Positions 1-6,491 of a stretch of 15,436 bases of DNA are shown piece after piece. The position numbers and the translations under genes were made by a program. Numbering within the stretch: position 1 is the first letter of the stretch; the number at the start of each line of letters is the position of its first letter. The DNA comes from CAYYYA01 sp964487895 (GTDB lineage: Bacteria > Patescibacteriota > Patescibacteriia > UBA1558 > 2-01-FULL-52-15). The stretch covers positions 1-15,436 of the forward strand of contig CAZASM010000021.1 of the NCBI GenBank assembly GCA_964487895.1, written 5' to 3'. Under the pieces are notes generated by a model. That model was not told the DNA's origin. It saw only the letters and a list, made by a program, of their open reading frames with translations, and searched no databases.

Positions 1-2
1 AA

Positions 3-503
3 CCTCGAAGATTAAATTTAGTAGCATTATCAATCCTAACTATTTTAACTTTGTCTGCTTGCCAACCAAAGAAACCGGTGGAGCAGCCAACACCGGTAAA
101 TCAACAAATTTCTGCTGATTTACCTTCAGTGCAAATGAAGCCAGTTAATGTCGATGATCCTTCGACCTATCCGCCGGAAAACTTCATTTCCTTGTCCGGA
201 AATGATAGTAAAAAGGTTGGTGATGCTTATCGTACTTATCTGCAGAATAAATTTGTTATTAAAGTTGCCGTCACCTTACCGTCTTTAGGTGCTAATGATC
301 AATATACATCTTATTTGGTCAATCCAGGATCGAAGAAATTTATCCCCTTAGGTACTTTGACACAGAAAGAAGACATGTGGGTCGCTGATACCTCAAGTGA
401 CAGAGATGGTAAAGATTTTACTCATCTAGTTATAGTTAGTGGTAAAAATATTGTGGATCCAGATAAAGGTAAATTGGTGGCCAGTGGTGATTTTAAGAAT
501 TAG
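3..503 (+). CDS. Lipoprotein, 5'-truncated by window edge; anti-sigma-K (RskA)-like C-terminal domain possible
   Basis: The frame is open from base 3. A TTG at 51 could be read as a start, but the codons before it (3-50) encode Arg-Arg followed by a hydrophobic run that ends in Leu-Ser-Ala-Cys, with the Cys at 60-62. That is a lipoprotein signal peptide with a lipobox, so the true start lies upstream of the window and the protein is probably lipid-anchored through this Cys. The mature part opens with a Pro/Gln/Val-rich linker of about 40 residues. A compact domain of about 80 residues follows (VAVTLPSLG, YLVNPGSKKFIPLG, FTHLVIVSG, GKLVASGDF). The order of these strands resembles the extracytoplasmic domain of RskA-type anti-sigma factors, which ends in a similar Thr/Ser-Gly strand. 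That family link is inference from pattern only. The TAG stop is 44 bp before the next gene. Confidence 0.75.
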   Translation, partial: PRRLNLVALSILTILTLSACQPKKPVEQPTPVNQQISADLPSVQMKPVNVDDPSTYPPENFISLSGNDSKKVGDAYRTYLQNKFVIKVAVTLPSLGANDQYTSYLVNPGSKKFIPLGTLTQKEDMWVADTSSDRDGKDFTHLVIVSGKNIVDPDKGKLVASGDFKN

Positions 504-529
504 CTATTTTAGAGTTTGCCTCAACCTCG

Positions 530-538
530 TGCTATAAT
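530..538 (+). promoter_or_regulatory. Extended -10 promoter (TGCTATAAT) for the 548 gene
   Basis: TGC at 530-532 precedes a perfect TATAAT at 533-538, an extended -10 element. No good -35 is seen at 16-18 bp. Initiation about 7 bp downstream would fall at 545-546, almost on the ATG at 548, so the transcript would be leaderless or nearly so. Confidence 0.6.
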
Positions 539-547
539 TAACATCGT

Positions 548-1339
548 ATGTTTGAAGATATCAAAAATAAGGACACCCAAGGTCAACCTCACGGTACTGA
601 TGATATGTTTGATGCTGTTGATCCGCAGGCAGATGCTCAGCCAGCCGTACCAAGGCCACAGCAACCACCAATTGTGCAGGCTGTGCCTGGTTCTCCTTTG
701 CCTACTGTTGGTCCAGTACAACCCTTACAGAATCTCGCTGATTTAGGACCGCGCTATCAGCCAGCATCCAGCTCTGGTGGTTGGCTGAAGAAACTAGGTA
801 TTTGGTTATTATCTGTGGGTTTGATTTCTGTCATTGGTTACGGTGGTTGGTATGCTTATGCCACGTATCTAGCGCCGGCTTTTGAAGCTCAAAAGACACC
901 ACAAACGGATACCAATAATCCCACTGGTCCGAATACAACAGCTAACACGAATCAGCCAGTAGACACTACTGTTCCGACTCCGGTGGTTCCAGTGACAACT
1001 ACACCTGTGATTGATCAAGATCAAGATGGTCTATCAGATTTGGAGGAGAGCTTACTTGGTACTACCCCGACTGATCCGGATACAGATAAAGATGGTTTGA
1101 CAGATTATGAAGAGATGAAAATTTATAACTCTGATCCATTGCTGGCAGATACTGATAATGATGGCTTAAGTGATCGTGAAGAAGTCTTGACTTGGAAGAC
1201 TAGTCCTCGTCTAGCAGACACTGATGGTGATAGCTACCAAGATGGCGCAGAGATTAGTAATGGTTATAATCCGCTAGGAGCTGGTAAATTACCACCAGCT
1301 GATCCACTACCACCAGTTAGCAACGTCAAACCTAATTAA
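548..1339 (+). CDS. Single-pass membrane protein with thrombospondin type 3 Ca-binding repeats
   Basis: 263 aa. Residues 1-78 are a Pro/Gln/Asp-rich, probably cytoplasmic tail. Residues 80-108 form one hydrophobic segment preceded by Lys-Lys. Residues 112-155 are a Thr/Pro/Asn linker. Residues 156-243 hold four Asp-rich loops (DQDQDGLSDLEE, DTDKDGLTDYEE, DTDNDGLSDREE, DTDGDSYQDGAE) of the TSP3/EF-hand-like type that binds Ca2+. In this family the loops stack into a rigid Ca-dependent rod, so an extracytoplasmic stalk or adhesin role is inferred. The positive charges before the membrane segment suit N-in/C-out topology. The ATG sits 9 bp after an extended -10 element. The next gene starts 10 bp after the TAA and has the same architecture, so the two probably form an operon. 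The exact function is unknown. Confidence 0.85.
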   Translation: MFEDIKNKDTQGQPHGTDDMFDAVDPQADAQPAVPRPQQPPIVQAVPGSPLPTVGPVQPLQNLADLGPRYQPASSSGGWLKKLGIWLLSVGLISVIGYGGWYAYATYLAPAFEAQKTPQTDTNNPTGPNTTANTNQPVDTTVPTPVVPVTTTPVIDQDQDGLSDLEESLLGTTPTDPDTDKDGLTDYEEMKIYNSDPLLADTDNDGLSDREEVLTWKTSPRLADTDGDSYQDGAEISNGYNPLGAGKLPPADPLPPVSNVKPN

Positions 1340-1349
1340 ACAATTTTTT

Positions 1350-2600
1350 ATGCTTAATCAGCAGACACCGGGCTCGTCATCTTCTCAATCAAATAGTACC
1401 ACTGGTCCAGCTACGATCACCTTTTCTATTCCTGAGGAAAATTTGCATGTCATGCCACGTCAATATCAGGCAGTGAAAAGTCACGCCAAGGTGAAAAGCG
1501 AGGGGCGTGGTGGTAATGGTAGATTTTTCTTGCTTCTGGGCGGTTTGGCTATTCTTTTGGGAGCTATCATTGTTGGCTTATTGCTCTATGTCCGATCACA
1601 ACAAGCACCACCAACGCCTCCAGTGACAACTACGGTTGATCCAACTAATACCTCTGTGACAGTAGCCAGCACTACACCAACCACTGCTCTAGTCACACCA
1701 GAAGGCCGAGACGCAATACGGGTTCAAGATTTGACCAAATTACAGCAAGCTTTGACCGCGTATTACTCCGAGCAACAGATGTATCCTCAGGTCTTAGCAG
1801 GCATGCCCCAAAAATTTCTCTTGACTGAGCCTAAGGATCCCCTGACAGCTCAGCCTTATGTTTACGGCGCTGATCTTAATGGTCAGTCTTATCATTTAGA
1901 ATTTATTTTAGAGCGACAAGTTATTTTTAATAACAAAACTTTAGAGGCTGGAGCGCATCGTATCACTCCAGAGGGCTCAGCGGTGACAGTAACACCACCT
2001 GTTACTGTGCCAGAGCCTGTACCAGTGACAGTCTTGGGTGATAACCAAGACACTGATCGCGATGGTCTAACTAATGCCGAAGAGCTCACTTTCCGCACTA
2101 TTGCTACCGAGCCGGACACAGATGCTGATGGTTACAAAGATGCCGAAGAAGTTCTGAATTTATTTAGTCCGATTGGTGGTCAACGAGCTTTTCTCAATGT
2201 TTCTGGGTTAGTCAAGCTGTATACCAATCAAGCTTATGGTTACACCACTTGGATACCTCAAAGTTGGGTTTATCGTAGTTTAGACGCGACTGACCAAGAA
2301 GTAGTTTTGACGTCACCTTTGGGTGACAGCGTGATCATTAAAGTAGAGATGAATGATGCTAATGCGACACTCGATCAATGGTTTACTGCCACGTTTGGAG
2401 AAGTTGCACTGAAAGCTGCGCGCCGTCTGACTGTCGCTGCCAAGCCAGCTCTGGAGTCAGCTGATGGTTTATCTTGGTATCAAGTCGATGGACAAAAAAT
2501 TTATCGGGTCACCTATGATGCAGCTACTAGCGGTGTGATTAATTATCCTAATGTTTTTATTCTTATTCGACAGGCCTTTAACCTATTAGCGTCGCAGTAA
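1350..2600 (+). CDS. Membrane-anchored protein with pilin-like and TSP3 Ca-binding domains
   Basis: 416 aa. Residues 1-57 are a Ser/Gln/basic cytoplasmic tail and 59-81 a transmembrane segment. Residues 85-118 are a Pro/Thr/Val linker. Residues 119-190 (RDAIRVQDLTKLQQAL, then AYYSEQQMYP and DPLTAQPYVYG) look like the extracytoplasmic part of a type IV pilin or GspG-type pseudopilin. A second Pro/Val linker follows, then two TSP3 loops at 232-268 (DTDRDGLTNAEE, DTDADGYKDAEE). The last ~130 residues form a mixed alpha/beta domain I cannot name (AYGYTTWIPQSWVYRS...). There is no class III prepilin signal (GFTLIE type), so it is probably an anchored surface protein and not a pilus subunit. It shares layout and a 15-bp identical linker stretch with the upstream gene. 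It stops 1 bp before ybeY, which implies coupled translation. Confidence 0.85.
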   Translation: MLNQQTPGSSSSQSNSTTGPATITFSIPEENLHVMPRQYQAVKSHAKVKSEGRGGNGRFFLLLGGLAILLGAIIVGLLLYVRSQQAPPTPPVTTTVDPTNTSVTVASTTPTTALVTPEGRDAIRVQDLTKLQQALTAYYSEQQMYPQVLAGMPQKFLLTEPKDPLTAQPYVYGADLNGQSYHLEFILERQVIFNNKTLEAGAHRITPEGSAVTVTPPVTVPEPVPVTVLGDNQDTDRDGLTNAEELTFRTIATEPDTDADGYKDAEEVLNLFSPIGGQRAFLNVSGLVKLYTNQAYGYTTWIPQSWVYRSLDATDQEVVLTSPLGDSVIIKVEMNDANATLDQWFTATFGEVALKAARRLTVAAKPALESADGLSWYQVDGQKIYRVTYDAATSGVINYPNVFILIRQAFNLLASQ

Positions 2601-2601
2601 G

Positions 2602-3021
2602 ATGAATAAACAGCTCTTCCTTCTTACTTCTGATATACCTCAGTATCGCTGGTTGTCAACTCTAGAAAAATTTTTACGCCAAGACTATAAACTGAAACAA
2701 GTTATTTCTGTAGCTTTTATTGCTAGTAGTCAGATGCGCGTCTTGAATAAAAAATGGCGTCAGAAAGATTACGCTACTGATATTTTATCTTTTAATTTAG
2801 CTCAATCGAGTAAAGATGGACTCTTAGGAGAATTGTTGCTTTGTTTACCAGTAGTGCGACGTCAGGCGAAAGAGAGGGGTCATTCAGTCGAACGTGAAAT
2901 GCAGATTTTACTTGTCCACGGTTGCTTACATTTGCTCGGTTTTGACCATGAAAAAGTCTCCGAAGCTCGGGCCATGGAAAGCCGAGAAGCGAAACTACTG
3001 GCGAAACTGCCAAAAGTTTGA
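2602..3021 (+). CDS. ybeY: Endoribonuclease YbeY (16S rRNA maturation)
   Basis: 139 aa, near the usual 150. The zinc motif HGxxHLxGxDH is intact, with His106, His110 and His116 in HGCLHLLGFDH. The upstream family block is also present: LNKKWRQKDYATDILSF at 48-64, equivalent to LN..yR....TDVLSF, and GELLLC near 76-81 in place of the usual GDIxI. YbeY is a metal-dependent single-strand endoribonuclease acting in 16S rRNA 3'-end processing and ribosome quality control. The ATG follows the previous TAA by one base, so translation is probably coupled. No Shine-Dalgarno is evident. The TGA stop lies inside the -35 hexamer of the ftsA promoter. Confidence 0.95.
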   Translation: MNKQLFLLTSDIPQYRWLSTLEKFLRQDYKLKQVISVAFIASSQMRVLNKKWRQKDYATDILSFNLAQSSKDGLLGELLLCLPVVRRQAKERGHSVEREMQILLVHGCLHLLGFDHEKVSEARAMESREAKLLAKLPKV

Positions 3022-3046
3022 AATAAAATCGTTTTTTCATTATAAT
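3018..3046 (+). promoter_or_regulatory. Sigma-70-type promoter for ftsA
   Basis: TTGAAA at 3018-3023, a 17-bp spacer, and TATAAT at 3041-3046 give a near-consensus housekeeping promoter. The -35 hexamer overlaps the ybeY stop codon. The predicted start near 3053 leaves a leader of about 14 nt before the ATG at 3067. Confidence 0.8.
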
Positions 3047-3066
3047 AAGTAGGATTATTCATCAGA

Positions 3067-4308
3067 ATGAAACGACAAGATATTATCACTGGTTTAGACA
3101 TTGGTACCAGCCAAATTCGTATCGTTGTGGGGCAGCGGGAGCCAGAAGGAGGCATCCGTATTATTGGTGTTGGTGAAGCCGCTAGCGCTGGTTTATCAAA
3201 AGGTAATATTATTGACGTTGAGGAAGTCGTTACTTCCATCTCAGAGGCTCTAGAGAAGGCTGAGCGCATGTCTGGGCAGACAATTGAACGCGCTGTAGTA
3301 GGTTTGAGTGGTACGCATGTGAAAGTCATTTTAAGTCAGGGTGTGGTAGCGGTTTCTCGAGCTAACGGTCAGGTCGATCCATCTGATGTTGATCGGGCAT
3401 TAGAAGCAGCTCAAGCAGTGGCGACACCACCAAACTACGAAATATTGCACGTTTTACCTTTGTCTTATACTTTAGATAACCAAAAAAATATTAAAGACCC
3501 TATTGGTATGTCTGGTGTGCGGTTAGAAGCACATACTCAGATTATCATGGGACTCAGTAGTCAGGTCAAAAATTGTTCCAAATGTGTCTATCGTACCGGT
3601 GTGGATGTCGAGGGGTTTGTTTTTTCTATTTTAGCCACTGCTTCCGCAGTTCTGGACAAACGCCAGAAGGATATCGGTGTAGCAGTGATTAATATTGGCG
3701 CAGCTACTACTTCATTGGTAGTCTATGAGGCTGGAGATGTCTTATTTGCCACGGTCTTACCAGTTGGAGCTGATCATATTACTCAAGATTTAGCTATTGG
3801 TTTACGCACCTCACTAGATGTAGCTGAGCAAGTAAAATTAGAAGTTGCTTGTCAGGATGCGGAGAAGATTTCTAAACGGGACGAGATTGATCTTAGTCGT
3901 TTTGCACAAACAGAGAAGCCGCGTACCATGGTCTCGACGAAGCACGTGGCAGAAATAATCAATGCCCGAGTAGAAGAGTTATTTGATTTAATTGATAAAG
4001 AGTTACGCAGTATTGATCGTTCAGCTGCTTTGCCGGCAGGAGCAGTTTTGACCGGCGGTGGAGCAAAGATGTCAGGTTTGGTGGAGATTGCAAAGGCTCA
4101 GTTGCGTTTACCAGCGATGATTGGCAAACCAATTCTCGGCGCTAGTCATATTGAGAAAATTGACGATCCGCGTTATACGACTGCTTTAGGATTAGTTTAC
4201 TATGCCTTACAGGGAAGTAGTAAATCAGGCAGCGTGATGCCGAATTTTTCTTCAGTCAAACTAGCGACAGATCGTATGACCAAATGGTTCAAGGATTTAT
4301 TGCCTTGA
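3067..4308 (+). CDS. ftsA: Cell division protein FtsA (actin-like Z-ring tether)
   Basis: 413 aa, the usual length. The phosphate-1 loop is GLDIGTSQIR (9-18). The FtsA-specific 1C (SHS2) region follows (about 85-160, with GVRLEAHTQIIMG). The phosphate-2 loop is VINIGAATTSL (208-218) and the adenosine motif LTGGGAKMSGL (328-338). The C-terminus ends in an amphipathic, basic membrane-targeting helix (DRMTKWFKDLLP). FtsA polymerises on the inner face of the membrane and anchors FtsZ through its C-terminal peptide. The usual phosphate-2 consensus is DxGGGTTD; here the Asp is Asn209 and two of the Gly are Ala, so nucleotide handling may differ. The gene has its own strong promoter and is followed by a short terminator-like hairpin before ftsZ. 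It stops with TGA. Confidence 0.95.
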   Translation: MKRQDIITGLDIGTSQIRIVVGQREPEGGIRIIGVGEAASAGLSKGNIIDVEEVVTSISEALEKAERMSGQTIERAVVGLSGTHVKVILSQGVVAVSRANGQVDPSDVDRALEAAQAVATPPNYEILHVLPLSYTLDNQKNIKDPIGMSGVRLEAHTQIIMGLSSQVKNCSKCVYRTGVDVEGFVFSILATASAVLDKRQKDIGVAVINIGAATTSLVVYEAGDVLFATVLPVGADHITQDLAIGLRTSLDVAEQVKLEVACQDAEKISKRDEIDLSRFAQTEKPRTMVSTKHVAEIINARVEELFDLIDKELRSIDRSAALPAGAVLTGGGAKMSGLVEIAKAQLRLPAMIGKPILGASHIEKIDDPRYTTALGLVYYALQGSSKSGSVMPNFSSVKLATDRMTKWFKDLLP

Positions 4309-4318
4309 GCCTGTGAAC

Positions 4319-4346
4319 AAGCTCGGTGTATTTTTATCGAGCTTTT
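4319..4346 (+). terminator. Weak intrinsic terminator between ftsA and ftsZ
   Basis: AAGCTCG (4319-4325) and CGAGCTT (4338-4344) pair perfectly over 7 bp around a 12-nt loop. Only four T (4343-4346) follow or overlap the 3' arm, so termination is likely partial. It sits directly upstream of the ftsZ -10 element. Confidence 0.5.
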
Positions 4347-4349
4347 AGG

Positions 4350-4355
4350 TATAAT
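4350..4355 (+). promoter_or_regulatory. -10 element of an ftsZ promoter
   Basis: A perfect TATAAT is centred about 33 bp before the ftsZ ATG. No convincing -35 lies at 16-18 bp; that DNA is occupied by the hairpin loop. Initiation near 4362 would give a leader of about 24 nt. The order terminator then promoter implies ftsZ can be transcribed independently of ftsA. Confidence 0.5.
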
Positions 4356-4385
4356 ACTCGATAGACCTATTTAATTTCATATCTC

Positions 4386-5552
4386 ATGTCAAAACGTAGA
4401 GCCCACGAAGTAAAACCGCCAGCAGAAAATCTAGCCAAAATCAAAGTAGTTGGTATTGGTGGATCAGGTGGATCGGCTATCAACCGCATGTTGGCGTCGA
4501 AAGTCCGCAATATTGAGTTTATTGCTGTTAATACTGACGCTCAAGCATTGAATCAATCACTAGCCCATCGTAAAGTGCAGATTGGTATAGCAACTACACG
4601 TGGTCTGGGAGCTGGCATGGACCCTGATTTGGGTACGCGTTCGGCTGAAGAGAATGAAGCGGAAATAGCCAAGAGTATTGAAGGTGCTGATATGGTTTTT
4701 CTCACCTGTGGACTGGGTGGTGGTACTGGTACTGGGGCTATTGGTTTTGTGGCTGACTTGGCTCGTGAAGCCGGCGCTCTGACTGTTGCTGTTGTGACTA
4801 AACCTTTTTCTTTCGAAGGAGCTAAGCGCAAAGAAATAGCCGAGACTGGTTATGAGCAGTTGATGGATCGTGTCGATACTATTATTACTATCCCGAACGA
4901 TCGTCTGCTACAGATTATTGATAAACGTACACCCCTACTTGAGGCTTTTTCTATTGTCGATGAAGTTTTGAAACAAGGTGTTTTGGGAATTTCAGAAATT
5001 ATTACTGTACCTGGATTAATCAATGTTGATTTTGCTGATGTCAAAGCTATCATGGGTAACGCTGGTTCGGCTCTGATGGGTATTGGGCAGGCTAGTGGTG
5101 AGAATAGAGCAGTTGACGCTGCCAAAGCTGCCATCGATAGTCCTTTGTTAGATTTATCCATCGAAGGTGCGAAAGGTATTTTGTTTACTATCACTGGTGG
5201 GCCAGATCTCTCGATGCATGAAGTACAAGAAGCAGCCGAAGTAATCACAGCTAGTACTGATCCGTCAGCGAAGATTATTTTTGGAACTATTATCGATGAG
5301 AGTATGACAGATCAGATTAAGATCACAGTTATTGCTACAGGATTCAAAAATTTACGTGAAGTTCGAGAAACAGACGAAGAGGAGAAAAGTTATCGTCCGA
5401 ATAAATCTGTCTTTAATGCTCTTGGTCAACAAGAAAAGAAAATTTTCGTCAAACCGCGTGAGGATATGCGACCACAACGCGAAGAACCAATAGAAGAAGA
5501 GAAGAGCGAGTACGATATGCCGACCTTTATACGTAATAAAATGAAAAAGTAG
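4386..5552 (+). CDS. ftsZ: Cell division GTPase FtsZ
   Basis: 388 aa, the usual size. The first G-box is VVGIGGSGGSAINRM (21-35), the tubulin signature CGLGGGTGTGAIG spans 108-120, and the T7 synergy loop is NVDFADV (213-219). After about residue 320 comes a charged, low-complexity linker. The C-terminal conserved peptide is DMPTFIRNKM (377-386), the site that binds FtsA. FtsZ polymerises with GTP into the cytokinetic ring. All key motifs, including the peptide that matches the FtsA partner upstream, are present. The ATG at 4386 is followed by a short Lys/Arg-rich extension, as is common. No Shine-Dalgarno is seen. The last codons and the TAG stop form the first unit of an 8-nt repeat array that fills the gap to nrdR. 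Confidence 0.97.
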   Translation: MSKRRAHEVKPPAENLAKIKVVGIGGSGGSAINRMLASKVRNIEFIAVNTDAQALNQSLAHRKVQIGIATTRGLGAGMDPDLGTRSAEENEAEIAKSIEGADMVFLTCGLGGGTGTGAIGFVADLAREAGALTVAVVTKPFSFEGAKRKEIAETGYEQLMDRVDTIITIPNDRLLQIIDKRTPLLEAFSIVDEVLKQGVLGISEIITVPGLINVDFADVKAIMGNAGSALMGIGQASGENRAVDAAKAAIDSPLLDLSIEGAKGILFTITGGPDLSMHEVQEAAEVITASTDPSAKIIFGTIIDESMTDQIKITVIATGFKNLREVRETDEEEKSYRPNKSVFNALGQQEKKIFVKPREDMRPQREEPIEEEKSEYDMPTFIRNKMKK

Positions 5553-5661
5553 GGAAGTAGATTGGTAGAGGGGTAGATTTGTAGTTACCCTACATTGATA
5601 GTCAACTACCAAACTACCGCTCGACTACTCTACTAAACTACCGATCTACCAAGCTACCCCC
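5545..5661 (+). repeat. Inverted array of degenerate 8-nt repeats filling the ftsZ-nrdR gap
   Basis: The left half is five contiguous octamers (5545-5584: AAAAGTAG, GGAAGTAG, ATTGGTAG, AGGGGTAG, ATTTGTAG). The first contains the ftsZ stop codon. The right half is seven contiguous octamers (5603-5658: CAACTACC, AAACTACC, GCTCGACT, ACTCTACT, AAACTACC, GATCTACC, AAGCTACC), ending 3 bp before the nrdR ATG. The halves are reverse complements: 5557-5584 can pair with 5630-5657 at 23 of 28 positions. The middle (5585-5602) holds TTACCCTAC and ATTGATAG, which look like decayed units of each kind. The transcript should form a long hairpin. It has no T-tract, so it is not an ordinary terminator. Confidence 0.85.
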
Positions 5662-6126
5662 ATGAATTGCCCCGTCTGTAACTACAAAGACACTAAAGTA
5701 ATTGATTCGCGGATTACCACTGACAAGACTGGGATTCGCCGCCGCCGAGAATGCCTGAAATGTGCATTCCGTTTTTCTACTCTGGAAGAAACAGAGTTAT
5801 TAGATATTCTTGTGGTCAAACGCGACGGCAGACGTCAGCCATATTCACGAGAGAAACTAGCTCATGGACTTCGACGTTCGCTTGAGAAGCGATCATTCAC
5901 CGAAGATAAATTTTATAATCTGGTTCATACAATTGAACGTGACATTCAAAAGAGTCGTAAATCAGAGTTGACGACCAAAGAACTGGGAGAGATTGTGATG
6001 AAACGTCTGAAACCGTTCGATGAAGTTGCTTATATCCGGTTCGCTTCTGTCTATCGCTCTTTCAAAGACGCCAGTAGCTTTCAGCGAGAATTGGTGGCGA
6101 TGATGAAGAAAACCAAAAAGAAGTAG
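5662..6126 (+). CDS. nrdR: Transcriptional repressor NrdR
   Basis: 154 aa, the standard length. The N-terminal zinc ribbon has Cys3, Cys6, Cys31 and Cys34 (MNCPVCNYKDTKVIDSR, then RRRRECLKCAFRFST), and an ATP-cone domain covers about residues 46-136 (VVKRDGRRQPYSREKL). NrdR senses dATP/ATP and represses ribonucleotide reductase operons. No ribonucleotide reductase gene is in this window, and I saw no clear pair of NrdR boxes here. The ATG abuts the 8-nt repeat array, so the leader would be inside or just after a long hairpin, and the ribosome-binding region may be partly masked by it. There is no Shine-Dalgarno, only a C run before the ATG. Confidence 0.96.
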   Translation: MNCPVCNYKDTKVIDSRITTDKTGIRRRRECLKCAFRFSTLEETELLDILVVKRDGRRQPYSREKLAHGLRRSLEKRSFTEDKFYNLVHTIERDIQKSRKSELTTKELGEIVMKRLKPFDEVAYIRFASVYRSFKDASSFQRELVAMMKKTKKK

Positions 6127-6135
6127 GTACGACAT

Positions 6136-6141
6136 TATAAT
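6136..6141 (+). promoter_or_regulatory. -10 element upstream of the 6179 gene
   Basis: A perfect TATAAT sits 37 bp before the ATG of the small membrane protein. No good -35 is visible at 17 bp, where the 3' end of nrdR lies. The element may drive the 6179-8825 group. Confidence 0.4.
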
Positions 6142-6178
6142 ACGCAGAGCGTTTTATTAAATATCTAAGATAAATTTT

Positions 6179-6466
6179 ATGATAGATCCAGAATTGCAAA
6201 AACAGATTGATCTTCTCGCCAAGGACATAGATGAAATAAAAAATAGCGTCAGCAGTATTAAAAGAGCGATGCGCTGGGGAGCGGTTTTAGGTTGGGTCAA
6301 GATAGCGCTTTTTATTGTGCCAATTATTATCGCTTATTTCTATCTTTTACCATTACTAGAGCCTATGCTGAAGACATATAGTCAATTATTGAATCCTACC
6401 GGCAATTTGAATTCCGGAACGCTCGATCTAGATTCACTGAAAAATTTATTAGAACAAACTAAATAA
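6179..6466 (+). CDS. Small membrane protein of unknown function
   Basis: 95 aa; I do not recognise a family. Residues 1-30 are a charged heptad-like helix (ELQKQIDLLAKDIDEIKNSV), probably coiled coil. Residues 32-62 hold one long or two short hydrophobic segments (WGAVLGWVKIALFIVP, IIIAYFYLLPLLEPML) with a Pro between them, suggesting a hairpin or one kinked helix. The tail is polar (SGTLDLDSLKNLLEQTK). The start follows a TATAAT by 37 bp. It ends 25 bp before the HtrA-type protease and is probably cotranscribed with it, so a link to envelope quality control is possible but unproven. Codon use looks like that of its neighbours and the length is plausible for a real gene. Confidence 0.7.
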   Translation: MIDPELQKQIDLLAKDIDEIKNSVSSIKRAMRWGAVLGWVKIALFIVPIIIAYFYLLPLLEPMLKTYSQLLNPTGNLNSGTLDLDSLKNLLEQTK

Positions 6467-6491
6467 TATTAATAATAATGCTCTCAGATCT

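Noticed and set aside
51..53. TTG at 51 as the true start of the first gene
   Set aside because: The frame upstream encodes a lipoprotein signal peptide that ends at the Cys just after this codon; starting here would remove it.
516..746. Open frame on + strand overlapping the start of the 548 gene
   Set aside because: Out of frame with the strongly supported TSP3 protein, low-complexity Leu/Cys/Arg translation, no family features, and it starts upstream of the promoter.
2880..3329. 149-codon open frame on the - strand
   Set aside because: Antisense shadow of ybeY and ftsA, both of which have complete family motifs; its translation is Ser/Pro/Thr-rich antisense type.
4850..5248. 132-codon open frame on the - strand
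   Set aside because: Antisense shadow of ftsZ with no recognisable domain.
5545..5661. CRISPR array or tRNA cluster in the ftsZ-nrdR gap
   Set aside because: Units are 8 nt, degenerate and inverted about a centre, with no spacers of constant length and no repeats of 20 nt or more.
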